Below are positions 18,203 to 25,484 of a stretch of 64,000 bases of DNA, in pieces; position 1 is the first letter of the stretch; the number at the start of each line of letters is the position of its first letter. Location of the stretch: positions 2,061,501 through 2,125,500 of the forward strand of contig NZ_CP049057.1 of the NCBI RefSeq assembly GCF_011044175.1. Direction: 5' to 3'. This stretch comes from Rasiella rasia. Its GTDB lineage: Bacteria > Bacteroidota > Bacteroidia > Flavobacteriales > Flavobacteriaceae. The notes under the pieces were generated by a model. That model worked only from the letters and a program-made list of their open reading frames with translations, had not been told where the DNA came from and ran no database searches. The position numbers were made by a program, and so were the translations under genes.

Positions 18203-19009
18203 ATGGAAGAGGACAAATTGCAATTATTGCGGGACATCCTGTTGGTAGACGACAGGCAAGTTGCTAGTGCAGTAAACCAGCGCCTCGATGTAATTTCTGA
18301 AACAATTGAACAACGAGAGAAACTTTCAGAAAAAGTTGATCCAATAATTAAAGAAAAACTCGACGAGTTTATTGCAGAAATCCCAGTAACCTTAGGCCCT
18401 ACTATTACAAAAACACTACAAAGAGAGATCGCTAACTCTCAAGATGCTGTTGTTGAAGCGTTGTACCCTATTATGGGAAAAATGATTAAGCGCTACGTAC
18501 AAAATGAAATTAAAAAGCTATCTGAAAATATAAACCAAAAAGTAAATAACACCTTTTCATTAATTAGTTTAAAAAGAAAAGTCCGTGCTCGGTTTTCTGG
18601 TGTAAAAGAAAGTGATATGATACTTTCTGAAAGTAATCCGCCAGTCGTAAATGAAGTGTTTATAATTCAAAAAGGTTCAGGAATTCTGCTTGGCAACTAT
18701 AGTAAAACCGAAACATTAGACAAAGATATGATTTCAGGTATGCTTACAGCTATTAAAAGTTTTGTGGAAGATGCTTTTAAGGGTGGTGCTCAAAATTTAG
18801 AAAGCATAGAGTATGAGCTATACACTATTCACATTCAAAATTTTCATAGTTTCTATATTGCAGTCGTTATATCAGGCAATTACACCCGTTCTTTTGAGAG
18901 CAAATTAGAAAACAAACTGTTCAAGCTCTCACAGAAGCTTTCTCATGGCGTTTCTAACTTGTCGCGTGAAGAGACCAATTCATTCTTGAAAAATTTCTTT
19001 AAGAAATGA
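18203..19009 (+). CDS. Helical protein with possible roadblock/longin-like C-terminal domain
   Basis: A 268-residue cytoplasmic protein. Residues 1-125 are helical and charged (RLDVISETIEQREKLSEKV, then TITKTLQREIANSQDAVVEAL). Residues about 150-255 form an alpha/beta domain: EVFIIQKGSGILLGNYSK (two strands), DKDMISGMLTAIKSFVEDAF (an amphipathic helix), then strands around YELYTIHIQNFHSFYIAVVISG. This strand-strand-helix-strand order resembles roadblock/longin-type domains that partner small GTPases such as MglA, but the match is by eye. Its stop overlaps the ATG of the first GTPase (ATGA), which supports a shared function. Confidence 0.6.
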   Translation: MEEDKLQLLRDILLVDDRQVASAVNQRLDVISETIEQREKLSEKVDPIIKEKLDEFIAEIPVTLGPTITKTLQREIANSQDAVVEALYPIMGKMIKRYVQNEIKKLSENINQKVNNTFSLISLKRKVRARFSGVKESDMILSESNPPVVNEVFIIQKGSGILLGNYSKTETLDKDMISGMLTAIKSFVEDAFKGGAQNLESIEYELYTIHIQNFHSFYIAVVISGNYTRSFESKLENKLFKLSQKLSHGVSNLSREETNSFLKNFFKK

Positions 19010-19497
19010 AACGCTCAAAAAAAATAGTGCTACTTGGGCAGTTTGGTGTTGGTAAAACATCGTTGATGAGGCGGTTTTTAGAAAATATTTTTGAGCACGA
19101 TTATAAGCCCACACTGGGTGTTCAGATAAAGAAAAAAGAGCTTCAAATGCCTAGCGGAAATACGCTATCTATGATTGTATGGGATTTAGAAGGATTTACC
19201 TCTGTAGTAAAAGCACGCGCCTCCTATCTCTTAGGATCTGAAGGCTTTATTTATGTTTTCGACCTTTCACGACCAATAACGTATGAATGTTTGGAGGCTG
19301 AACTGAATTTTATTAACGAAAAGTACCCAAAAGTTGCTACATTGCTTGTAGGCAACAAAGCAGATATTGAAGACCCAAGTAAAGTGGCTGAAGTGTTAGC
19401 AAAAAAGAATATTATCCCCGATAGTTTTGTAAGCGCAAAAACAGGAGATGGCGTACAAGAAGTGTTTATAGACCTCGCAAAAAAGATGATAAGATGA
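19006..19497 (+). CDS. Ras/Rab-like small GTPase, first copy
   Basis: A 163-residue stand-alone GTPase with all G motifs: P-loop GQFGVGKT (11-18), switch I Thr36 in DYKPTLGV, G3 WDLEG (59-63), G4 NKAD (117-120) and G5 SAK (143-145). YKPTLGV and WDxxG resemble eukaryotic Rab proteins and bacterial Rup-type GTPases. Two positions that matter for hydrolysis in Ras are changed: Phe13 sits where Ras has Gly12 and Phe64 where it has Gln61. There is no C-terminal Cys for lipidation. It overlaps both neighbours by 4 bp, so coupled translation with the roadblock-like and sensor-like proteins is likely. Confidence 0.9.
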   Translation: MKRSKKIVLLGQFGVGKTSLMRRFLENIFEHDYKPTLGVQIKKKELQMPSGNTLSMIVWDLEGFTSVVKARASYLLGSEGFIYVFDLSRPITYECLEAELNFINEKYPKVATLLVGNKADIEDPSKVAEVLAKKNIIPDSFVSAKTGDGVQEVFIDLAKKMIR

Positions 19498-20096
19498 CAA
19501 GCCAGAACACATTTTTTACAAAAAAAATACAGGAAATTCAATGCAAACCTAGTGGGAAAATTCTCCAGAGCAGCGATACAATTTTTAAGTTAGGGAGCGA
19601 AGACGATTTATATGACTTACATCCATTTTTTGAAAGTCTACAAACCGAATTACAAAGCAACGAACCATTTGGCAGTCACTTAGCCTTTCCATGCGTACAA
19701 TTAGACATTCATGGCAAAGAAGCCATTTGTGACGTTACAATAAAGAAAGAGCGCGATTTTTTGGCGATTTTACTATTCGATTATTCGCAACATTACGAAC
19801 ACCTGCATGAAGCCGCACTAGAGAAAAAATCTGCATTGTTATTAGAGCAAGAATTTGACTTAAAGAGAGAGCATCTAGAAGAAAAGAAAGCATATCTAGA
19901 GTTCATGAAACAGCGAATTGACAACAAAATGATATTAGAAATTGAACAGATTATAAAGAATATTCATGCTATTAAGTTGGCTCAATTAACCCCAGAACAA
20001 CAAAGTATTTTAGAGGAAATCGAAAAGTCTGTGGGCACTTTTCATTTAAAAGCAATACAGATAAGAAATGAGCTCGATTTTAATTTCGATTCATAA
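19494..20096 (+). CDS. Sensor-like domain protein with coiled coil, partner of the first GTPase
   Basis: A 200-residue protein. Its first ~105 residues (QEIQCKPSGKILQSSDTIF, DLHPFFESLQTEL, FPCVQLDIHGKEAICDVTI, FLAILLFDYSQHYEHLHE) align along their length with the N-terminus of the histidine kinase encoded at 20677-22185. The pattern is PAS-like, with a conserved LHPFFE(S/G)LQ motif. Residues 110-200 are a long coiled coil (LEEKKAYLEFMKQRIDNKM, IEQIIKNIHAIKLAQL) in place of the kinase. It therefore looks like a kinase-less sister of the downstream protein. The ligand is unknown. Confidence 0.7.
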   Translation: MTSQNTFFTKKIQEIQCKPSGKILQSSDTIFKLGSEDDLYDLHPFFESLQTELQSNEPFGSHLAFPCVQLDIHGKEAICDVTIKKERDFLAILLFDYSQHYEHLHEAALEKKSALLLEQEFDLKREHLEEKKAYLEFMKQRIDNKMILEIEQIIKNIHAIKLAQLTPEQQSILEEIEKSVGTFHLKAIQIRNELDFNFDS

Positions 20097-20160
20097 ATCT
20101 TATTTTTCGCATTACTTAGGTATTGAATCACAAACGACAAACTACTTATGTTGTTTTCCT

Positions 20161-20168
20161 TATCTTTG
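20161..20168 (+). promoter_or_regulatory. Candidate -10 element inside the GTPase cluster
   Basis: TATCTTTG at 20161-20168 matches TAnnTTTG exactly and ends 20 bp before the ATG of the second GTPase at 20189. It lies in the only sizeable gap (92 bp) of the cluster, suggesting that the second GTPase-kinase module can be transcribed separately. A good TTG -33 element is not evident at the normal spacing. Confidence 0.5.
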
Positions 20169-20188
20169 TCGCTTTCAAACAAACCTTT

Positions 20189-20680
20189 ATGAATTACCCA
20201 AAAAAAATTGTACTCCTTGGTCATTTTGGTGTTGGCAAAACAAGTTTGCTTCGTCAATTTGTGGATACTATTTTTAGTGAAGATTATTTAGTGACAGTTG
20301 GCGTACATGTTAAGAAAAAAGAGATTACGGTAAACCAGCAACAAGTACAGCTAATAATTTGGGATATTGAGGGAAATACATCTATAGACAAAGCCAGAAA
20401 CTCATATCTACTAGGGTCACATGGTTTTATCTATGTTTTTGATGTTACACGTCCAGCAACATACGAAAATATTGAAGATGAAATTAAGTTTCTTGATACC
20501 AACTATCCCAACATCCCCGCTTGTATTGTAGGAAACAAAGCCGATCTTTTTACTGAAGAATTTACTCCAGAATTTTTTGGAGATGAGGTCTTCGATAATT
20601 GTTTCTTCACAAGTGCCAAAACAGGTGAAAACGTTTCAGAAATTTTTAACGCTATCGCAAAACAAACTTTACAGGTATGA
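20189..20680 (+). CDS. Ras/Rab-like small GTPase, second copy
   Basis: A 163-residue GTPase that aligns with the first copy over its whole length, with roughly half of the positions identical by eye. Motifs are GHFGVGKT (11-18), Thr36 in DYLVTVGV, WDIEG (58-62), NKAD (116-119) and SAK (142-144). As in the first copy, the Ras Gly12 place is Phe13; the Gln61 place is Asn63. The ATG at 20189 is chosen over one at 20123 because the extra 22 residues are unrelated to the paralog and the -10 element lies between them. The stop overlaps the kinase ATG by 4 bp. Confidence 0.9.
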   Translation: MNYPKKIVLLGHFGVGKTSLLRQFVDTIFSEDYLVTVGVHVKKKEITVNQQQVQLIIWDIEGNTSIDKARNSYLLGSHGFIYVFDVTRPATYENIEDEIKFLDTNYPNIPACIVGNKADLFTEEFTPEFFGDEVFDNCFFTSAKTGENVSEIFNAIAKQTLQV

Positions 20681-22185
20681 GTCCATCTGACTTAAAAGAA
20701 GAATTTACACAAAAACGGATTCAGCAAATAGAAGTAGATCAAGACGGTACAATCTTAGCCAGCGATGATGTTTTATTCTCAATAAAAGGGGTAGCAAACA
20801 TTTCAAATTTACACCCCTTCTTTGAAGGATTGCAATACCTTCTCGAAGACCTAAAAGAACACATTGCCATTCCATGTGTAAATATTGCTTTGCAGAACAC
20901 CAATAAAATTATTGATGTTGAAATCATAAAAAGAGATAATCGTTATTTTTTATTGCTTTTCGATTTCACGCAACACTATGAAGATGCACATCCGCTAGTT
21001 CAAGAAAAAAATGAAGCAGGCATTGCCAAAGAACAACTAGCTTTTGATAAGCGTTTATTGTTAGCAAAAGAAGCATTTAAAAATACGTTTTTAGCTAACC
21101 TAAATCATGAAATTAGAAATCCGCTTAACAACATGTTAGGTTTCATGGAATTGTTGCGAGACACAAAGCTTACCTACGATCAAAATGAGACGCTTAAGGT
21201 AATGCACCGTACCGGGACTCAAATAAAACAACTTATGGATGACATGCTCGATATTTCAAAAATAGAGCGGGGTGTTATTCGAGTGCAAAAAGTGGCCTTC
21301 AATCTAGGGCATATTTTAGCCAATTTACAGCGGCATTATTTATTAAAATTGTCTTCCAAAAAGGTATCGGTACAATTATTAATTGATGATGATATTCCAA
21401 AAAAATTGATAGGTGATCCTGTTCGGATTAATCAGATACTATTTAACCTTTTAGAAAATGCTTCTAAGTACACCCTAGATGGTATGGTTACCTTGCATGT
21501 ATCTGTTAAAGAATTGAAGGGAAAAGATTGTGTTCTTTCTTTCACGGTTACCAATACTGGTGAGGATATCCCTGCTTCCGAATTAAATAAAATTTTTGAT
21601 AGCTACTACCAATTAAAGGAAAGTTCGATAGAGCCTTTAGGTGAAGGGCTCGGACTTAAAATAGTTAAAGATCTGGTAGAATTACTTCATGGTAAAGTTT
21701 CGGTAGAAAGTGAAAATTCGGAAACCGTTTTTACCTGTGTATTACCTTTTGAGGTTAGAACAGCCAAAGAAAAGAGACCAACGGTTCCTAAGGGCTCTGG
21801 AATATTAATTAGTAAACGTATTTTAGTTTTAGAAGATGATGAAACGTCTCAAATGCTTTTAATGCGTACCTTCTTGAATAACGAGTGCGGCTATATTCTA
21901 GAAATTGCCAACTCGGCCGAACACGCCTTCGTTCTTCTAGAAAAAAAATCTTATGATCTCATCATTATAAAAAATAAACTTCCAGACTCACCTGCGCATA
22001 CATTTATAACAAGCTGTAACACTCATACAAGTGAACAGATTGCTGAAATGCCTATTTTGGTTGCAAGCGGTAGTACAATGTTGCAGCAGCAGCAAAGCTT
22101 GTTAGAAGCAGGTGCTAGTGGATTTCTAGCAAAACCATATACGCAAAAGGAGCTTTTCGACACCATCGAAAAGCTCCTTCCGTAA
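20677..22185 (+). CDS. Hybrid histidine kinase with degenerate G1 box and receiver
   Basis: A 502-residue cytoplasmic protein. Residues 1-105 are the PAS-like domain shared with the protein at 19494-20096; 120-200 the HisKA domain with His144 in NLNHEIRNPL; 240-360 the HATPase_c domain with a good N-box (FNLLENASKYT) and G2 box (GEGLGL). The G1 box reads NTGEDI where active kinases have DTGxGI, so the adenine-contacting Asp is Asn293. The C-terminal receiver (380-502) keeps the acidic pair in LEDDE and Lys486, but the phospho-acceptor Asp is Lys432 (DLIIIKNKLP). It may thus act as a binding platform rather than a phosphorelay. It has no membrane segment. Confidence 0.85.
   Translation: MSPSDLKEEFTQKRIQQIEVDQDGTILASDDVLFSIKGVANISNLHPFFEGLQYLLEDLKEHIAIPCVNIALQNTNKIIDVEIIKRDNRYFLLLFDFTQHYEDAHPLVQEKNEAGIAKEQLAFDKRLLLAKEAFKNTFLANLNHEIRNPLNNMLGFMELLRDTKLTYDQNETLKVMHRTGTQIKQLMDDMLDISKIERGVIRVQKVAFNLGHILANLQRHYLLKLSSKKVSVQLLIDDDIPKKLIGDPVRINQILFNLLENASKYTLDGMVTLHVSVKELKGKDCVLSFTVTNTGEDIPASELNKIFDSYYQLKESSIEPLGEGLGLKIVKDLVELLHGKVSVESENSETVFTCVLPFEVRTAKEKRPTVPKGSGILISKRILVLEDDETSQMLLMRTFLNNECGYILEIANSAEHAFVLLEKKSYDLIIIKNKLPDSPAHTFITSCNTHTSEQIAEMPILVASGSTMLQQQQSLLEAGASGFLAKPYTQKELFDTIEKLLP
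22147..22179. repeat. Perfect inverted repeat inside the 3' end of the kinase gene
   Basis: Arms AAGGAGCTTTTCGA (22147-22160) and TCGAAAAGCTCCTT (22166-22179) are fully complementary over 14 bp with a 5-nt loop. The repeat is inside coding sequence (residues near QKELFDTIEKLL) and ends 6 bp before the stop. It lies between two convergent genes and may serve as a transcription terminator, although no U tract follows directly. Confidence 0.6.
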
Positions 22186-22198
22186 TTGTAAAAAACTC

Positions 22199-22624
22199 TT
22201 ATTTCTTATTTAGAAGGTATCGGTAATCTTCCATATCTAAACCTCCATCGTAAATTTCAATTGAACGTTTTATAAGTTTCTGCGCTAACTCTTCAGTATA
22301 TCCTAAGCCTATCGCATAGCGTTCGATTAATGTGCGTTCATGATCATCGATTTCATGATCGGCAAAAATCATTTCAAACAAATCGTGCATTCTTTCTAGT
22401 CTACGGTCTGCATCGTTTGGAGGGTTAATTGGGTATTTTGAAGGGTTTTTTAAAACCACTTCATATTCGCTCTCATCTATATCCAATTTTCTTGCAAATC
22501 GGCGAAGCATCTTTTCTTCTTCAGCATTTAGTTCTCCATCAACTGCTGCCATATTGGCTATAGAAGCAAAATGCCCTAAATTTCTCTTGTGTTCTCCACT
22601 TTCGAATAAATCTGTAAATGACAT
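22199..22624 (-). CDS. TerB-like protein (TerB N/DjlA-type helical fold)
   Basis: A 141-residue helical protein of the TerB/DUF533-like family. The acidic metal-binding patterns are clear: MAAVDGELNAEEEKMLRRFA (about residues 26-45) and IFADHEIDDHERTLIERYAIGLG (about 91-113), each with the D-G/H-E-x-x-x-E spacing of this fold. Such proteins are linked to tellurite resistance in ter operons, but stand-alone copies like this have no proven role. It is transcribed towards the kinase gene with 13 bp between their ends. Confidence 0.85.
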   Translation of the reverse strand: MSFTDLFESGEHKRNLGHFASIANMAAVDGELNAEEEKMLRRFARKLDIDESEYEVVLKNPSKYPINPPNDADRRLERMHDLFEMIFADHEIDDHERTLIERYAIGLGYTEELAQKLIKRSIEIYDGGLDMEDYRYLLNKK

Positions 22625-22641
22625 AGTATTAAATTAGATTA

Positions 22642-22649
22642 CAAATATA
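22642..22649 (-). promoter_or_regulatory. Candidate -10 element for the TerB-like gene
   Basis: On the minus strand TATATTTG (22649-22642) fits TAnnTTTG and lies 17 bp upstream of the ATG at 22624. No clear -33 element is seen. Confidence 0.45.
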
Positions 22650-22761
22650 GTTTAAGTCGAAAATATTTCCGAAGAAACCATCCATTTCTTTTTACCGAAA
22701 TTCTCGCTAAACTTTTCTTAACAACGCAAACGATGCCAGCCTATCTTCTTAATTTTAAAGC

Positions 22762-23790
22762 ATGAGTCAACCTTTACTTGTATTTAATGAAAAAGGTATT
22801 TATTGCCAACAAGCCGATGTCTATATCGATGCTTGGCGCCCCGTAGATAAATGTATTGTTACACATGGTCATGCAGACCATAGTCGCTGGGGCCACAAAC
22901 AGTATATTACCCACCACAACAATGTTCCCATTATAAAACATCGTCTAGGCGACATTACAGTCTCCGGAAAAACGTGGGGCGAAACGTTCACCATTAATGG
23001 AGTTACCTTTAGTCTGCACCCTGCAGGACATATTGTTGCGTCTAGTCAGGTTCGCGTCGCTTACAAAGGAGAAGTTTGGGTATTTACTGGCGATTTCAAA
23101 ACTGAAAATGACGGCATCGCAGAGCCTTTTGAACTTGTAAAATGCAACACTTTTATTACCGAGTGCACATTTGGACTACCTGCTTTTAAATGGACACCAC
23201 AAAAAGAAGTTTTTAACGATATAAATAGGTGGTGGGCAGCTAACCAAAATGAGCAGAAAACGTCTATTCTCTTCGGATATTCCCTAGGTAAAGCACAACG
23301 TTTATTAAAACATATAGACCCAACTATTGGTAAAATTTATACCCATGGAGCCATAGAAAATATGACAGAAGTGCTAAGACCTATGTACGACTTTCCAACA
23401 ACAACACGTGTTACACGAGATACAAAGAAAGAAGACCTTTTAGGTAATATCGTTCTTGCACCCCCTAGCGCACATGGTGGCACATGGATTCGTAAAATGG
23501 TGCCATATGTAACTGCAAGTGCCAGTGGCTGGATGACGTTTAGAGGAGCAAGAAGAAGACGAGCCATAGATCGTGGATTTGTACTCAGTGACCATGCAGA
23601 CTGGGATGGGCTGTTACGCACTGTAAAGGAAACTGGCTGCGAAAAAGTTATTGCCACACATGGGTACACAGATATTTTTGCCAAATATTTAAGAGAAGAA
23701 ATGGGCTTAGATGCCAGGACAGAGAAAACACAATACGAAGGTGAACAGGCAGAAATAGAAAACAACAAAACTGAAGACAGCAATAAATAA
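22762..23790 (+). CDS. Ligase-associated DNA exonuclease (metallo-beta-lactamase fold)
   Basis: A 342-residue nuclease of the beta-CASP/metallo-beta-lactamase type that is encoded beside ATP-dependent DNA ligases in many bacteria. The zinc motif THGHADHSRWG (H-x-H-x-D-H, about residues 34-44), HPAGHIV near residue 89, the FTGDFKTE Asp near residue 112, and the C-terminal LSDHADWDGL are visible. The family acts in repair of broken or end-modified DNA. It is followed by the ligase after 16 bp, then by the helicase and PdeM, which makes the full four-gene repair set. Confidence 0.9.
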   Translation: MSQPLLVFNEKGIYCQQADVYIDAWRPVDKCIVTHGHADHSRWGHKQYITHHNNVPIIKHRLGDITVSGKTWGETFTINGVTFSLHPAGHIVASSQVRVAYKGEVWVFTGDFKTENDGIAEPFELVKCNTFITECTFGLPAFKWTPQKEVFNDINRWWAANQNEQKTSILFGYSLGKAQRLLKHIDPTIGKIYTHGAIENMTEVLRPMYDFPTTTRVTRDTKKEDLLGNIVLAPPSAHGGTWIRKMVPYVTASASGWMTFRGARRRRAIDRGFVLSDHADWDGLLRTVKETGCEKVIATHGYTDIFAKYLREEMGLDARTEKTQYEGEQAEIENNKTEDSNK

Positions 23791-23806
23791 TAGTAAGACA
23801 AAAGCA

Positions 23807-25405
23807 TTGAAACAATTCGCCGAACTTATAAAAACATTAGACAGCACCAACAAAACTACGTTGAAGGTAGCTGCCCTAAGTGACTATTTTAATACTGCTT
23901 CGGAAAAAGATAAACTTTGGACCATCGCTATACTTTCGCACAGGCGTCCAAAAAGGCCCGTCAATACCACCTTGTTACGGCAATGGGCTACTGAAATTAG
24001 CGGAATTCCGCAATGGTTGTTTGAAGAAAGCTACCATATAGTAGGCGATTTAGCCGAAACTATTGCACTCATCATCCCAAACTCCAATACATCTAAAAAA
24101 ACTTCAAAAACACTATCTACATATATTGAAGAAATCATTGCTCTTAAGTCGTTACCCGATGAAGAGAAAAAAGAATACCTACAACAAAATTGGTTGCAGC
24201 TTTCCTATTTTGAACGTTTTGTCTTTAATAAAATAATTACGGGCGGATTTAGAATTGGTGTAAGTCAAAAATTAATGACGCGGGCTTTGGCCAAATCAAC
24301 AGGTATAGATGAGGACATTCTAGCCTATAAACTCATGGGAAATTGGACTGGTGAAAACACCACGTTCAATGAGCTTATATTACAAGAAAACCCAGAAGAC
24401 TATTTAAGCAAACCATATCCTTTCTATTTAGCCTATGCTGTAGAAGATAATTTTCAAAAAGACCTTGGCTCGCCTAAAGATTGGAGCTTTGAGCATAAGT
24501 GGGATGGTATTCGCAGTCAGATAATTATTAGAAACAACGAAGTTTTTGTTTGGTCGCGAGGTGAAGAATTAGTGACAGATAAATATCCAGAATTTCAACG
24601 TTTTATTTCGAAAATACCAAATGGCACTGTACTTGACGGCGAAATTTTACCTTTTGCAAATAATCAAATCGGAAATTTTAACGCCCTGCAGACGCGTATT
24701 GGAAGAAAGAATATTTCCAAAGCGCTGCTCGAAAAAACACCCGTAATACTCAATGCCTATGATATTCTAGAATGGAAAGGAAAAGACATTCGTCAACAAC
24801 CTTTTTCAGAAAGAAGAAAAATATTGGATACGCTAATTTCAGAATGTGCTTGGGAGGAAATTGGCCTTTATTTAAGTGAGACCATGAATTTTGAAACATG
24901 GGACGCAGCAGCCAAAGAACGAACGCTATCTAGAGAAAAGCGCAGTGAAGGCTTAATGATTAAGCGAAAAGACTCTCCCTACCTCGTAGGACGAAAAAAA
25001 GGCGACTGGTGGAAATGGAAAACAGACCCGTTTACTATAGACGGAGTACTTACTTATGCAATGCGTGGCCATGGTAGGCGCGCAAATCTATTTACAGATT
25101 ATACTTTCGGACTTTGGAACAACGGAGAATTAGTAACGTTTGCAAAAGCCTATTCTGGCCTCACCGATGCAGAATTTAGACAAGTTGATGCGTGGATTAA
25201 AAAAAATACCCTCGAACGCTTCGGGCCAGTGCGTAGCGTAACACCGCATCATGTTTTTGAAATTGCCTTTGAAGGTATTGCTGAGAGCAGCCGCCACAAA
25301 AGTGGAATAGCAACGCGTTTTCCTAGGATATTACGCTGGCGAAAAGACAAAACTATCAAAGAAGCCAACACATTAGACGATTTAAGGGCGCTAATCCCTA
25401 AGTGA
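23807..25405 (+). CDS. ATP-dependent DNA ligase
   Basis: A 532-residue ATP-dependent DNA ligase of the type found with the Lhr-type helicase and exonuclease. The adenylated Lys is in EHKWDGIRSQ (motif I, K near residue 231), followed by WSRGEE (motif Ia region), DGEIL (motif III), EGLMIKR (motif IV, near residue 384) and WWKWK (motif V). The N-terminal ~200 residues are the helical DNA-binding domain. The start is a TTG at 23807, as no ATG precedes the conserved FAELIKTLDSTNKT segment. Confidence 0.9.
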   Translation: MKQFAELIKTLDSTNKTTLKVAALSDYFNTASEKDKLWTIAILSHRRPKRPVNTTLLRQWATEISGIPQWLFEESYHIVGDLAETIALIIPNSNTSKKTSKTLSTYIEEIIALKSLPDEEKKEYLQQNWLQLSYFERFVFNKIITGGFRIGVSQKLMTRALAKSTGIDEDILAYKLMGNWTGENTTFNELILQENPEDYLSKPYPFYLAYAVEDNFQKDLGSPKDWSFEHKWDGIRSQIIIRNNEVFVWSRGEELVTDKYPEFQRFISKIPNGTVLDGEILPFANNQIGNFNALQTRIGRKNISKALLEKTPVILNAYDILEWKGKDIRQQPFSERRKILDTLISECAWEEIGLYLSETMNFETWDAAAKERTLSREKRSEGLMIKRKDSPYLVGRKKGDWWKWKTDPFTIDGVLTYAMRGHGRRANLFTDYTFGLWNNGELVTFAKAYSGLTDAEFRQVDAWIKKNTLERFGPVRSVTPHHVFEIAFEGIAESSRHKSGIATRFPRILRWRKDKTIKEANTLDDLRALIPK

Positions 25406-25484
25406 ACCTAAGGTTTCTTACTTTATAGAAAATCTATGTTGCGAGATAGCAAGACGTTGTTGCTTTCAATTTTCAACTGGTTAA

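Noticed and set aside
20123-20188. An upstream ATG extending the second GTPase by 22 residues
   Set aside because: The added residues do not match the paralog and span the TATCTTTG promoter element; the ATG at 20189 aligns exactly with the first copy.
22199-22624. A tellurite resistance operon around the TerB-like gene
   Set aside because: No TerC, TerD or TerZ genes are nearby; the gene stands alone on its strand.
23337-23807. A long minus-strand frame opposite the exonuclease gene
   Set aside because: It is a shadow of a well-conserved nuclease gene and shows low-complexity, non-family residues.
23806-23817. ATTG-AAA-CAAT mini palindrome at the ligase start as a regulatory element
   Set aside because: Arms of four bases are too short to separate from chance in AT-rich DNA.
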